Shown: positions 49,230 through 58,565, numbered from the stretch's first letter. The stretch: 64,000 bases of DNA from Streptomyces sp. Edi4 (GCF_040253615.1 NZ_JBEJGY010000004.1:7564001-7628000), one strand, 5' to 3'. Numbers and translations are program-made. Notes: generated from the sequence alone by a model not told the origin.

Positions 49230-50681
49230 ATGCAATCCGTCGAATCCGGGGCACTCGCACCCCATAAGGGCTGGACGCTGGCCCTCAGCTCAGTGGGCGT
49301 CTTCATGGCCGCCCTGGACGCCCTGGTCGTGACCACCGCCCTGCCGGTGCTGCGCACCAGCCTCAACGCGAACGTCGGCGACCTCGAGTGGACCATCAAC
49401 GCCTACGTCCTCACCTTCGCGTGCCTCCTGCTGCCGGCCGCCGCGCTGGCCGACCGCTTCGGGCGTCGCCGGGCCTTCGCGGCCGGGCTCGTCATCTTCG
49501 CTGCGGCCTCCGCTCTTGCGGCGCTCGCCCCGACCGTCGGCGTGCTGATCGCCGCCCGGGCCGGCGAAGGCCTCGGCGCGGCCGTCATCATGCCGATCTC
49601 GCTCACGCTGATCAGCGACGCCTTCCCGGTCGAGAAACGCGGCGCTGCCATCGGCATGTGGGGCGCTGTCTCGGGGTTCGCCGTCGCCATCGGACCCGTC
49701 ATCGGCGGCGCGGTCGTCAATGGACTCAGCTGGCACTGGATCTTCTGGTTCAACGTCCCCATCGGCCTGATCGCCGGCCTGCTCTCCCTGCTGCGACTGA
49801 CCGAGAGCTACGGCCCGCGCCAACCGCTGGACCTCCCAGGACTCGCCCTGGCCTGCGTCGGATTCTTCCTCCTCGCCTGGGGTCTCGTACGGGTCAGCGG
49901 CGTGGGCTGGAGCAGCTGGCAGGTCATCGCCTCGCTCGTGGCGGGAGCGGTTGTGGTGGCGGTGTTCCTGATGGTCGAAGGACGCCGGAGCCGGCCGATG
50001 GTGCGCCTGGACCTGTTCCGCAACAGGGCCTTCAACACGGCGAGTTGGGTCACCTTCTTCATGTACGCCGGTCTGTTCGGGGCGCTGTTCCTGATGTCGC
50101 AGTTCCTCCAGTCGGGGCTCGGTGACAGTCCGCTCAGGGCCGGGCTGCACCTGCTCGCCTGGACGGCCGTTTCCATGTTCATCGCCCCGGTCGTGGGCCC
50201 CCTCGCCGACAAGTACGGCAACCGTCCCTTCATGGCGCTCGGCATGGCGTTGCAGGCCATCGGGTTCGGGTGGGTCGCGCTGGTCGCCACGCCCGGAGTC
50301 ACCTTCGGCGGCGTCCTGGCGGGGCTGCTCGTCGCCGGTGTCGGCATCGGGATCGTGTTCCCGACCGTCGCGAACGGCGTGATGACCTCGGTGGGTCCCG
50401 AGGAGACCGGCATCGCATCGGGTACCAGCGCGACGCTGCGCGAACTCGGCGGTGTCTTCGGAGTCGCTTTCACCGCGACCGTCTTCGCGCACGCCGGCAA
50501 CTACACATCGCACCAGACCCTCATCACCAACTTCAGCCATGCGCTGTGGCTGTGCGCGGCGTTCTCCGCGGCCGGCATCTTCGTGTCGCTCGCCTACCCC
50601 GCGCACCGCACCACTGCCCCCGTCCCGCCCGTGCCCCCCGCGCGAACCGCCGGGACGGCCGTCGCGGCGGCCCGGGACTGA
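49230..50681 (+). CDS. MFS transporter, DHA2 family (2)
   Basis: A 483-residue, 14-helix efflux-type permease with LDALVVTTALPVL (motif D1), ADRFGRRRAFAAG (motif A) and VSGFAVAIGPVIGG (motif C). GGGAGAGG precedes ATG 49230. It probably exports the product or a toxic intermediate of the neighbouring oxygenase genes, under HxlR control. Confidence 0.93.
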   Translation: MQSVESGALAPHKGWTLALSSVGVFMAALDALVVTTALPVLRTSLNANVGDLEWTINAYVLTFACLLLPAAALADRFGRRRAFAAGLVIFAAASALAALAPTVGVLIAARAGEGLGAAVIMPISLTLISDAFPVEKRGAAIGMWGAVSGFAVAIGPVIGGAVVNGLSWHWIFWFNVPIGLIAGLLSLLRLTESYGPRQPLDLPGLALACVGFFLLAWGLVRVSGVGWSSWQVIASLVAGAVVVAVFLMVEGRRSRPMVRLDLFRNRAFNTASWVTFFMYAGLFGALFLMSQFLQSGLGDSPLRAGLHLLAWTAVSMFIAPVVGPLADKYGNRPFMALGMALQAIGFGWVALVATPGVTFGGVLAGLLVAGVGIGIVFPTVANGVMTSVGPEETGIASGTSATLRELGGVFGVAFTATVFAHAGNYTSHQTLITNFSHALWLCAAFSAAGIFVSLAYPAHRTTAPVPPVPPARTAGTAVAAARD

Positions 50682-50760
50682 CACCCACCAGGCACCCCAT
50701 GTCACCGTCCGCGCCCGCTCGCGCGAGCCGGCGGGCGCGGACCGTCCGAAGCACACGAAC

Positions 50761-50805
50761 GAGAACCACGAGAACTACGAGAACCACGAGAACTACGAAA
50801 ACGAG
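50761..50805. repeat. Five-copy 9-bp repeat before the SgcJ-like gene
   Basis: GAGAACCAC and GAGAACTAC alternate four times and end with GAAAACGAG. The last unit holds part of the ribosome binding site of the gene at 50815. In the gene's frame it would encode repeated Glu-Asn-His/Tyr, but no in-frame start lies upstream. Confidence 0.9.
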
Positions 50806-50814
50806 GTAGCCATC

Positions 50815-51231
50815 ATGACCACCGACACCCGCAAGCAGGACGAGGCCGCCGTCCTCGACGTCGTCAAGGGCGTCTACCAGGCCTGGAACGACGCCGACCC
50901 GGACGCGTTCGTCGCCGAGTACTTCGAGGACGCCAGCGCCGTCCTGCCCGGCTCCTACCTGAAGTCGCGTCAGGAGATCCGCGAAGCCATGGCGTTCTCC
51001 TTCAACGGGCCGCTCAAGGGCACGCGCACCTCCGACAACGTGCTGGACGTCCGCTTCCTCACCGACGACGCGGCCGTGGTGATCAGCCAGACCGGCGTCC
51101 TGATCCCCGGTGAGACCGAGGCACCGCCGGAGCGGACCGTGTACGCCACCTGGGTGCTCGCCAAGAAGGACGGCACGTGGCGGCTGGCGGCCTACAGCAA
51201 CAGCCCCTCCGTCGGCCCCGGCGGGCGGTGA
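50815..51231 (+). CDS. SgcJ/EcaC-family (NTF2-like) protein
   Basis: A 138-residue NTF2/SnoaL-fold protein: QAWNDADPDAFVAEYFEDASAVLPG (first helix and strand, here by position 22-46), SRQEIREAM, then beta strands ending with ATWVLAKKDGTWRLAAYSNSP. The SgcJ/EcaC group was named from enediyne and other natural-product clusters and is of uncertain function. GAGGTAGC lies before ATG 50815. It lies 134 bp after the MFS gene. Confidence 0.88.
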   Translation: MTTDTRKQDEAAVLDVVKGVYQAWNDADPDAFVAEYFEDASAVLPGSYLKSRQEIREAMAFSFNGPLKGTRTSDNVLDVRFLTDDAAVVISQTGVLIPGETEAPPERTVYATWVLAKKDGTWRLAAYSNSPSVGPGGR

Positions 51232-51419
51232 CCACGAACTGAGCGGGCCGCGCTCCGGTCTCTTCCTCCCCGCAGCCCGGGAGGCGGAGACCGGGCTCGG
51301 CCACGTCCGAAGCGGTGCACGAGCGAGCGATTCCCACCCGCGCCGGGCCATGGCGTCACCAGGGCCGTCGTCCTCACGCCGGCCGCGCGCCGCCCGGCGC
51401 CGGATCACAGGAGGTGATC

Positions 51420-52337
51420 ATGAGCACTGACATGCGCGGTGGCGTGCTGGTCATCACGCACGGCGTACCGCTCGACGGTGTCATCGAGCAGATCGGAGCC
51501 GCGGCGCGGGCGGGTGTCGGCGCCGCGTGGCTGCCTCAGATCCTGGGGCACGACGCACTCACCGCGCTGGCCGTCGCCGGCCGTGAGGTACCCGGCATCA
51601 AGCTCGGCACCGCCGTCGTGCCGACGTTCCCCAGGCACCCCATCGCCCTGGCCGGGCAGGCCCTCACGGCGCAGGCCGCGATGGGCGGACGCCTGACGCT
51701 GGGCATCGGACTGAGCCACCGGGCCACCGTCGAGGGCGCCTACGGCTACTCCTACGACCGGCCGCTGCGTCATCTGCGGGAGTACCTGCGGGCGCTGGCG
51801 CCCCTCCTGCGCGGTGAGCCCGTCGCTCTGCGCGGCGAGACGCTGACGGCGGCCGGCGCCGTCGAAGTGCCGGGCACGACAGCGCCGTCGCTGATGCTCG
51901 CCGCGCTCGGCCCGGCGATGCTGCGGCTCGCGGGCGAGGAGACGGACGGCACCATTACCCAGTTCACCGGGCCCCGTACGGTCGCCGACCACGTGGTTCC
52001 CACCATCACCCGCGCCGCGAGCCGGGCCGGCCGGCCCGCGCCGCGCGTCGTGGTGGGTGTGTCCGTGTGCGTGACGCACGACCCGGCGGCCAGGCGCGCG
52101 CTGCTCGGGAACATCTACTCGGCCGTGGGCACCGGCGGGGAGCCGAGTTACCGGGCCATGCTGGAGCGCGAAGGCGTCGCCACCGCCGTGGACGTCGCGA
52201 TCACCGGCGACGAGGCGCGTGTGGAGCGCGAACTGCGGCGGTACGCCGACGCGGGCGCCACCGAGTTCATGGCGACGCTCTTCGGCACCGAGCAGGAGAA
52301 CGCGCGGAGCCTGGAACTCATCGCGTCCTTGGGCTGA
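51420..52337 (+). CDS. F420-dependent LLM-class oxidoreductase (TIGR03564-like)
   Basis: A 305-residue luciferase-like TIM-barrel protein. It has GAAWLPQILGHDALTALA (residues near the F420 site), AVVPTFPRHPIALA, LTLGIGLSHR, and a C-terminal ATEFMATLFG strand, the order of F420-dependent reductases of this subfamily. AGGAGGTGATC gives an ideal ribosome binding site. It probably reduces or oxidises a hydride-acceptor intermediate of the local pathway. Confidence 0.9.
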   Translation: MSTDMRGGVLVITHGVPLDGVIEQIGAAARAGVGAAWLPQILGHDALTALAVAGREVPGIKLGTAVVPTFPRHPIALAGQALTAQAAMGGRLTLGIGLSHRATVEGAYGYSYDRPLRHLREYLRALAPLLRGEPVALRGETLTAAGAVEVPGTTAPSLMLAALGPAMLRLAGEETDGTITQFTGPRTVADHVVPTITRAASRAGRPAPRVVVGVSVCVTHDPAARRALLGNIYSAVGTGGEPSYRAMLEREGVATAVDVAITGDEARVERELRRYADAGATEFMATLFGTEQENARSLELIASLG

Positions 52338-52365
52338 GCGCCCCGCCGCGTCGACGCCGAAGCCG

Positions 52366-52408
52366 CGCCCCGGACCGCCGCAGGCGTGTGTCGCGGCGGA
52401 CCGGGGCG
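52366..52408. terminator. Bidirectional hairpin terminator between convergent genes
   Basis: 16-bp arms (52366-52381 and 52393-52408) with a single mismatch flank an 11-base loop, between the convergent ends of the LLM oxidoreductase and the asparagine synthase genes. Confidence 0.7.
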
Positions 52409-52421
52409 GGGTCGCCCGGCG

Positions 52422-54257
52422 TCAGGGGAGCTTGAGGTCGGGGTGGTAGACGTCCAGCCATACGGCCAGGTCGAGCGTCCGCTCCAGGCCGAGCCGGGTG
52501 AGCCGGTCCATCGTGGACATACCGCGATCCGTGGCGCCCTTGAGCCAGTCCCGGTCCACGAGCTCGAAGACATCGTGGTGCCGCGCCGCCAGCAACTCCC
52601 GGCCCTGGCCCTGAAGTTCGCGGGCGTAGTACGGATCCTGCGTCGACGGATAGGGACTCTTGGGCCGCCAGGCGACCGACGCCGGAAGCATGTCCTTGGC
52701 CGCCCCGCGCAGCAGACTCTTCTCCCTGCCGTCGTAGGTCTTCAGCGACCAGGGCGCGTTGTAGACGTATTCGACGAGCCGGTGGTCGCAGAACGGTACG
52801 CGGACTTCGAGGCCGACCGCCATGCTCATACGGTCCTTGCGGTCGAGCATGTACCGCATGAAGCGGGTGAGATGCAGATGGATCATGACGCGCATGCGGT
52901 ACTCGAAGTCGTCCTCCGTCTCCAGCCGCTCGACCTCACCGACCGCGCTGTCATACCGGTCAAGGCGGTACTCCTCCAGTCGCAGCCGCGCCACCAGACC
53001 CGGGTCGATGCCGGTGGCGTCCTTGTCGAACGGGCCCACACTGACGGCGATCCAGGGGAACGCCCGGGCGCGCTGGATGGCCGGGACATGCATGTGCCGG
53101 TACCCGCCGAACAGCTCGTCGGCCGCTTCTCCCGACAGGGCGACGGTCGATTTCGCACGGATCGCCTTGAAGAGCAGATACAGCGAGAAGTCCATGTCTC
53201 CGACGCCCAGCGGGGTGTCGCGCGCCACGAGAGCGGCTCTGCGCACGGCGGGATCGGCGAGCGCCTTGGGGTCGAGCACGATGTCGGTGTGGTCCGCGCC
53301 GACGTGCTCGGCGACCTCGTGGATGAACGGGGCGTCGGGGGCGTCGCGCAGATCGTCGGGCGTGAAGTTCTCCGTCTGGCCGGTGAAGTCGACCGCGAAC
53401 GTCGGCACGCGCTCGCCGGTGAGGTGGGCGGCGGCCAGCGCGGTGAGCGTGCCGGAGTCGAGCCCGCCGGACAGCAGCAGGCAGCGCGGCACATCGGCGA
53501 CGAGCTGCCGGCGCACGGTGTCGTCAAGGAGCTCGCGCACCTGGTGCACCGAGGTGTCCACGTCGGCGGTGTGCGGCCTGGTCTCCAGACGCCAGTAGGT
53601 ACGCTCGCGCAGCCCGTCCGCGTCGACGGTGACGATGGTGCCGGGCTCGACCTGACGCAGGCCCGCCCAGATCGCGTGCCCCGGTGTGAAGGCGTACGAC
53701 AGTGCCTCGCGCAGCCCCTCGGTGTCGACCACACGCGGGGCGAGGGGGTTGGCCAGGATGGCCTTCTGCTCCGAACCGAAGAGCACCCCGTCCGGCGTGC
53801 GGCAGTAGTAGAGCGGCTTGATGCCCACCCGGTCGCGGATCATCACCAGCTTGTGCTCACGCCCGTCCCAGATGGCGAACGCGTACATGCCGTTGAGGCG
53901 GTCGGCCAGCCCGGTTCCCCAGCGCAGATAGCCGCGCAGGACCACCTCGGTGTCACTGGCCGTGGTGAAACGCTCTCCCGCCCGGATCAACTCGTCGCGC
54001 AACTCAACGTAGTTGTAGACCTCACCGCTGTGGACCAGCGTCACCTCGCCGCGGTCGGTGCCCACCGTCATCGGCTGTACCCCGCCGACCAGGTCGATCA
54101 CGGCCAGCCTGCGGTGGCCGAGCGCCGCGTGCCGGCCGGTCCAGGTGCCGCCGGCGTCGGGGCCCCGGCACGCCATCGTCCGGGTCATCGCGTCCAGAGC
54201 CCCGCGTTCGCGCGTCAGGTCACGGCCGAACGAGACCCAGCCGGTGATTCCGCACAT
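52422..54257 (-). CDS. asnB: Asparagine synthase (glutamine-hydrolysing)
   Basis: A 611-residue AsnB. The N-terminal nucleophile is Cys2 (MCGITGWVSF), with RLAVIDL and SGEVYNYVELR (note Ser where Asn is common in the glutaminase) and the ATP loop LLLSGGLDSGTL. The synthase domain contains ALSGEAADELFGGY. In natural-product clusters such enzymes often amidate a carboxylate or build an amide instead of making Asn for growth. It is upstream of the GMC oxidoreductase and methyltransferase on the other side of a short gap. The ATG at 54257 is the only possible start because Cys2 must follow it. Confidence 0.93.
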   Translation of the reverse strand: MCGITGWVSFGRDLTRERGALDAMTRTMACRGPDAGGTWTGRHAALGHRRLAVIDLVGGVQPMTVGTDRGEVTLVHSGEVYNYVELRDELIRAGERFTTASDTEVVLRGYLRWGTGLADRLNGMYAFAIWDGREHKLVMIRDRVGIKPLYYCRTPDGVLFGSEQKAILANPLAPRVVDTEGLREALSYAFTPGHAIWAGLRQVEPGTIVTVDADGLRERTYWRLETRPHTADVDTSVHQVRELLDDTVRRQLVADVPRCLLLSGGLDSGTLTALAAAHLTGERVPTFAVDFTGQTENFTPDDLRDAPDAPFIHEVAEHVGADHTDIVLDPKALADPAVRRAALVARDTPLGVGDMDFSLYLLFKAIRAKSTVALSGEAADELFGGYRHMHVPAIQRARAFPWIAVSVGPFDKDATGIDPGLVARLRLEEYRLDRYDSAVGEVERLETEDDFEYRMRVMIHLHLTRFMRYMLDRKDRMSMAVGLEVRVPFCDHRLVEYVYNAPWSLKTYDGREKSLLRGAAKDMLPASVAWRPKSPYPSTQDPYYARELQGQGRELLAARHHDVFELVDRDWLKGATDRGMSTMDRLTRLGLERTLDLAVWLDVYHPDLKLP

Positions 54258-54302
54258 CTGCCCGCCTCCTGTGGCAATTCGATGGGTTCGCTCGGCGCCG
54301 GG

Positions 54303-55853
54303 TCAGCCGCGGTCGCGCAGCAGCGCGGCCGCCCGCTCGGCGATCATCACGACGGTCAGATGCGTGTTGGCGCACACCATGCTCGGCATGATGGACGCGT
54401 CCACGACATGCAGGTTCTCGACCCCGTACACCGCGCAGCGCTGGTCCACGGCGGCCCCCGGATCGCCGGCGGGACCCATGCGCACCGTCCCCACCGGGTT
54501 GTAGGCGCTGTCCACGGCCCTTTCGATGTAGTCGCGCAGCGCCTCGTCGTCGTCCATGACGCGCTCGTCGAGCGCGACCAGCTGCTCGCCCTTGTCGAAG
54601 ATCTTCGGTGAGCTCGCCAGTTCCCAGCAGCCCCTGACGCCATCGGCGAGCAGACGGTAGTCGCGCTCGTCGGAGAGGTAGCCGAGGTCGACGCGGGGAG
54701 CGGCGAACGGGTCGGACGAGGCCAGCGTGACCCGGCCGCGCGAGTGCTGGCGGCGCAGTACGACCATCACCCCGAACACCGCCCGCGCCCCGGCGACCCG
54801 GCGCAGTTCGGGAAAGTGGAGGGTGAGGTCGAAGCGGTTGACCATCGCGTAGTACTGGTCGTTGAACCGGCTGTCGCTGGTGCGGGTCACGATCTGACCT
54901 GTCGACTTGCCCTCGTTCTCATAACCCGGCTTGGGCGTCATGAACACCCCGATCCGCGGCTGGTCGGTCAGGCCCGCGCCGACCGCCGCCACATCCGCCC
55001 GCACCGGCAGGCCGAGACCACGCAGATCCTCACCGGGCCCGATGCCCGAGCGGAGCAGGATCGCCGGCGAGGCGACGGCTCCGGCCGAAAGGATCACCCG
55101 CCTCGCCCGGACGGTCTCCCAGGGGCCTCCGTCCACCGACGCCACCACGCCCGCCGCGCGGTCGCCCTCGAAGACGACGCGGTCGACCAGGGCGCGGGAC
55201 AGGATGGAGAGGTTGTCGCGCGCGCTCGCGGGCCACAGGTAGGACATCGCCGTCGAGACGCGGACGCGGGGATCGCGGCGGTTGGACGGGATCGGTCCGA
55301 CGCCCGTGGATCCGGGGTCGTTGTGGTCCTCGGCCCAGGGGTGTCCCGCGGCCAGACAGACATCGAGGAACGCCTGCTGAACCTCCGTCAGTTCCTGTGG
55401 GCGCCACCGCCTGACGGGAACCGGGCCGCCGCGGCCGTGGATGTCGCGGTCGCCGAAGTCCAGATCGTCCTCCAGCGCGCGAAAGACGGGAAGCACGTGC
55501 TTCCAGTCCCACAGCGGGCTGCCGCTGCCGGCCCACTCGTCGTAGTCCTGCGGCGTCCCCCGGATGACGACCGTGTTGCCCACCGACGAGGAGCCGCCGG
55601 TGACTTTGCCGAGCGGGAACATGACCCGCCGCTCCCGCGTGAGCTGGGCGGTGAAACCCCAGCTGTGCTTCACGAGCGACATCGCGTTGGCGTCGAGCAG
55701 ATCGTCCGGGGTCGTCGCCGCCGAAGCGTAGTGGCGCCCCGCCTCGATCAGCAGGACCCTGCGCCCGGGGTCCTCGCTCAGCCGGGCGGCCAGCACGGCC
55801 CCCGCGCTGCCGGCCCCCACGATGATGTCGTCGTAGACCCGCCCCTGAGCCAT
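54303..55853 (-). CDS. GMC-family FAD oxidoreductase with an altered active-site His
   Basis: A 516-residue protein. It has the FAD loop IIVGAGSAGAVLAARLS, GKVTGGSSSVGNTVV (GMC signature 1), and SAGAVASPAILLRSGIG (signature 2). The C-terminal catalytic region reads AYNPVGTVRMG, where family members, including the twin at 56946, have AYHPVGTVRMG, and ANTHLTVVMI in place of ANTNLTSIMI. The conserved base His is therefore Asn here. It may have lost or changed activity. ATG 55853 has AAGGGGA upstream. It is transcribed after the methyltransferase and toward asnB. Confidence 0.93.
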   Translation of the reverse strand: MAQGRVYDDIIVGAGSAGAVLAARLSEDPGRRVLLIEAGRHYASAATTPDDLLDANAMSLVKHSWGFTAQLTRERRVMFPLGKVTGGSSSVGNTVVIRGTPQDYDEWAGSGSPLWDWKHVLPVFRALEDDLDFGDRDIHGRGGPVPVRRWRPQELTEVQQAFLDVCLAAGHPWAEDHNDPGSTGVGPIPSNRRDPRVRVSTAMSYLWPASARDNLSILSRALVDRVVFEGDRAAGVVASVDGGPWETVRARRVILSAGAVASPAILLRSGIGPGEDLRGLGLPVRADVAAVGAGLTDQPRIGVFMTPKPGYENEGKSTGQIVTRTSDSRFNDQYYAMVNRFDLTLHFPELRRVAGARAVFGVMVVLRRQHSRGRVTLASSDPFAAPRVDLGYLSDERDYRLLADGVRGCWELASSPKIFDKGEQLVALDERVMDDDEALRDYIERAVDSAYNPVGTVRMGPAGDPGAAVDQRCAVYGVENLHVVDASIMPSMVCANTHLTVVMIAERAAALLRDRG

Positions 55854-55864
55854 GCCCGTCCCCT

Positions 55865-56701
55865 TCACCGCTTGCGGGCCACGCCGCACCACATGGGCAG
55901 CGGTTCGGGTCCCGACGCACCCTGGGGCGGGCGCCACAGCTCCGTGCGCACCACGCCCGGCGCAAGCACGTCCATGCCGTCGAAGAACCGCTCGACCTCG
56001 GAGCGGGTGCGCCGCACCACCGAGTCGCCGGTCTGCTTGTCCATCTCCGTCAACATGGCGTTGAGGGCCATGTCGGTGTCGTCCTTGGCGAAGTGGGAGA
56101 GCGCCAGACAGCTGCCGGAGGGGACGGCGGCGAGCAGATCGGCCAGGATCTTCGCGGGCCCGTCGGAGTCCTCGACGAAGTGGAGCACGCCGAACAGGAT
56201 GAGCCCGACCGGCCGGGAGAAGTCCAGCACCTTGGCGGCCCTGCGCAGGATGTCGCCGGGGTCGCGGAAGTCCCCGTCGAGGAAGACGGTGTCGGGGTCG
56301 GACGCGAGCAGGGCCTGTCCGTGCGCGACGACACTGGGCTCGTTGTCGACGTATACGACACGGCAGCCGGGCGCGGCCGCGCGCGCGGCCTCATGGGTGT
56401 TGCCCATGGTCGGCAGCCCGCTGGCCAGGTCGAGGAACTGCCGTATCCCGCAGTCGCCCGCCAGATGTGTGACGATGCGCCCGAGGGCGTCGCGGGCCGC
56501 GTGCAGGTCGACACGGACTCCCTCGACACCGCCCGGCTCACCGGGCCAGTTGACGAAGGCGGTGTCGCCGACGGCGCGGTCGGACGCGAAGTTGGCGCTC
56601 CCGCCGAGCAGATAGTCCATGATCCGGGCCGTGTTGGGGATCAGGGCATTCACCCCGACCGGCGCCTCCTCAAGGCGCGGCGCCGATGAATTCTCTGACA
56701 T
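55865..56701 (-). CDS. SAM-dependent methyltransferase (DUF574 / Methyltransf_19 type)
   Basis: A 278-residue protein of the actinobacterial DUF574 family. It has IPNTARIMDYLLGGSANFASD at the start (residues 20-40, here by position), the SAM loop FLDLASGLPTMGN with VVYVDNEPSVVA, and LILFGVLHFV. Streptomyces encode many copies, mostly of unknown substrate. AAGGAGG precedes ATG 56701. It lies divergent from the second GMC gene with about 245 bp between them. Confidence 0.92.
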   Translation of the reverse strand: MSENSSAPRLEEAPVGVNALIPNTARIMDYLLGGSANFASDRAVGDTAFVNWPGEPGGVEGVRVDLHAARDALGRIVTHLAGDCGIRQFLDLASGLPTMGNTHEAARAAAPGCRVVYVDNEPSVVAHGQALLASDPDTVFLDGDFRDPGDILRRAAKVLDFSRPVGLILFGVLHFVEDSDGPAKILADLLAAVPSGSCLALSHFAKDDTDMALNAMLTEMDKQTGDSVVRRTRSEVERFFDGMDVLAPGVVRTELWRPPQGASGPEPLPMWCGVARKR

Positions 56702-56945
56702 TGCAGCCTCCTTCGGACCGCGGCACCACAGCTCGCGGTCTTCACCACACCAGCGTGGGGGCGCGGGCCTGTTGAGGCTTCTCACTCCGTGCCCGGCCCG
56801 CGCGATGCGCCGGGCAACGCCGGAGTAGTCCACCGGTCCCTCGAAAGCGAGGCTTGGTGCGGGGACGCGGACTCCGCGCTCTTCCCTGCGACGTGCGCCC
56901 GTCTCGCGTCGCGCTTCCCGCAGCCCATGTCAGCGAGGGTGATGT

Positions 56946-58490
56946 ATGACGCCGCAATACGATGACATCGTCGTCGGCGCTGGTTCGGCCGGCGCCGTGC
57001 TCGCCGCGCGACTGAGCCAGGACCCGGCGCGCCGTGTTCTCCTCCTCGAAGCAGGCCCCGATTATCTGACGCACCATCAGATGCCGGACGACATCCGCAC
57101 CGGCAACGCCATGTCCTTCCACGACCACGACTGGCAGTTCAAGGCGGACATCCACGACGGGCGCAGGATCCGCTTCCCGCGCGGCAAGGTGACGGGCGGC
57201 TCATCGGCCGTCGGCGCCACGGTCGCGCTGCGCGGACTCCCCGAGGACTACGACGAGTGGGCCTCGGCCGGCAACCCGTCGTGGTCCTGGCAGGAGGTAC
57301 TGCCCTACTTCCGGCGCCTGGAGGACGACCTCGACTTCGGCGGCGAGTACCACGGCCAGAACGGCCCCTACCCGATCCGCCGCTGGCGCCCCGACGAACT
57401 GGTCCCGGGACAGCTCGCCTTCGTCGAGGCCTGCCTCGAAGCCGGCTTCCCCGAGGTCAAGGACCACAATCACCCCGAGGCGACCGGGGTGGGCCCGATC
57501 CCGTCCAACCGGCGCGACGGACTGCACCGGGTCACCACCGCGATGGCCTATCTGACACCGGCACGCGAGCGCCCCAACCTGGACATCAGGGCGCACACCG
57601 TCGTCGACCGCGTCGTCTTCGAGGGCGAACGCGCGGTGGGCGTGACGGCCTCCGCGCCCGGCGGCGGGTACGAGACGATCAGCGCGCGGCGGGTGATCCT
57701 GGCGGCCGGCGCCGTGGCGTCGCCGACCATCCTCATGCGGTCCGGCATCGGTCCCGCGGCCGAGCTGGCCGGGCTCGGCATCGACAGCCGGGCCGACCTG
57801 CCCGGTGTTGGCGCCAACCTCGTCGACCACCAGCGCACCGGCGCCTTCCTCGCGCCGCGCCCGGGCGCCTGCGATCCCTCGGGCCCCTTCCTCCAGGAGA
57901 TCCTGCGCACCACGGCGCCGGGCTCCGACGACACCAACGACCTCCAGTACTACATGGTGAACCACTTCGATCTGACGCACTTCCCCGAGCTTCAGATGCT
58001 CTCGGGAACGGAGATGATCCTCGGGGTCATGGTGGTCTCACAGCGTCCGCGCTCCCGGGGCAGGCTCGCCCTGACCTCGACGGATCCGCTCGCGCCGCCA
58101 CGGATCGAGCTGAACTTCCTCTCGGACGGCGGCCGCGAACTGGACCTGCTCGTGGAGGGCGTACGCACCAGCTGGCGCCTGGCCAACCACCCCGGCATCC
58201 GTGGACTGGGGCAGGGCTTCGTCGTCCTGCGCGACGCGGTGATCGAGAACGACGACATGATCCGCCAGTACGTCAAGACCAGCCTCGACAGCGCCTATCA
58301 CCCGGTGGGGACGGTACGCATGGGCCCGGCCGGCGATCCCTCGGCCGTCGTCGACGAGCGGTGCGCGGTCCACGGCCTGGACTCCCTCTACGTCTGCGAC
58401 GCCTCGGTGATGCCCAACACCGTCCGGGCCAACACGAACCTCACGTCGATCATGATCGGTGAGCGCACGGCCGACTGGCTGCGCGCCTGA
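56946..58490 (+). CDS. GMC-family FAD oxidoreductase (canonical active site)
   Basis: A 514-residue protein, clearly the paralogue of the gene at 54303. It has IVVGAGSAGAVLAARLS, GKVTGGSSAVGATVA (signature 1), AAGAVASPTILMRSGIG (signature 2) and an intact AYHPVGTVRMG. GMC enzymes oxidise alcohols with FAD, usually with oxygen as acceptor. GAGGGTGAT precedes ATG 56946. It is divergent from the methyltransferase and ends at a strong terminator. Confidence 0.94.
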   Translation: MTPQYDDIVVGAGSAGAVLAARLSQDPARRVLLLEAGPDYLTHHQMPDDIRTGNAMSFHDHDWQFKADIHDGRRIRFPRGKVTGGSSAVGATVALRGLPEDYDEWASAGNPSWSWQEVLPYFRRLEDDLDFGGEYHGQNGPYPIRRWRPDELVPGQLAFVEACLEAGFPEVKDHNHPEATGVGPIPSNRRDGLHRVTTAMAYLTPARERPNLDIRAHTVVDRVVFEGERAVGVTASAPGGGYETISARRVILAAGAVASPTILMRSGIGPAAELAGLGIDSRADLPGVGANLVDHQRTGAFLAPRPGACDPSGPFLQEILRTTAPGSDDTNDLQYYMVNHFDLTHFPELQMLSGTEMILGVMVVSQRPRSRGRLALTSTDPLAPPRIELNFLSDGGRELDLLVEGVRTSWRLANHPGIRGLGQGFVVLRDAVIENDDMIRQYVKTSLDSAYHPVGTVRMGPAGDPSAVVDERCAVHGLDSLYVCDASVMPNTVRANTNLTSIMIGERTADWLRA

Positions 58491-58501
58491 CGGGACGCAC
58501 G

Positions 58502-58530
58502 AACCGGCCGGGGGAGACTCCGGCCGGTTT
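58502..58530 (+). terminator. Hairpin terminator with short T run after the second GMC gene
   Basis: AACCGGCCGG (58502-58511) pairs exactly with CCGGCCGGTT (58520-58529) around an 8-base loop, followed by TTTCTGTG, starting 12 bp past the stop. Confidence 0.8.
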
Positions 58531-58565
58531 CTGTGTGCGCCGCCGCGTCGCCGTGGCGTGGACGG

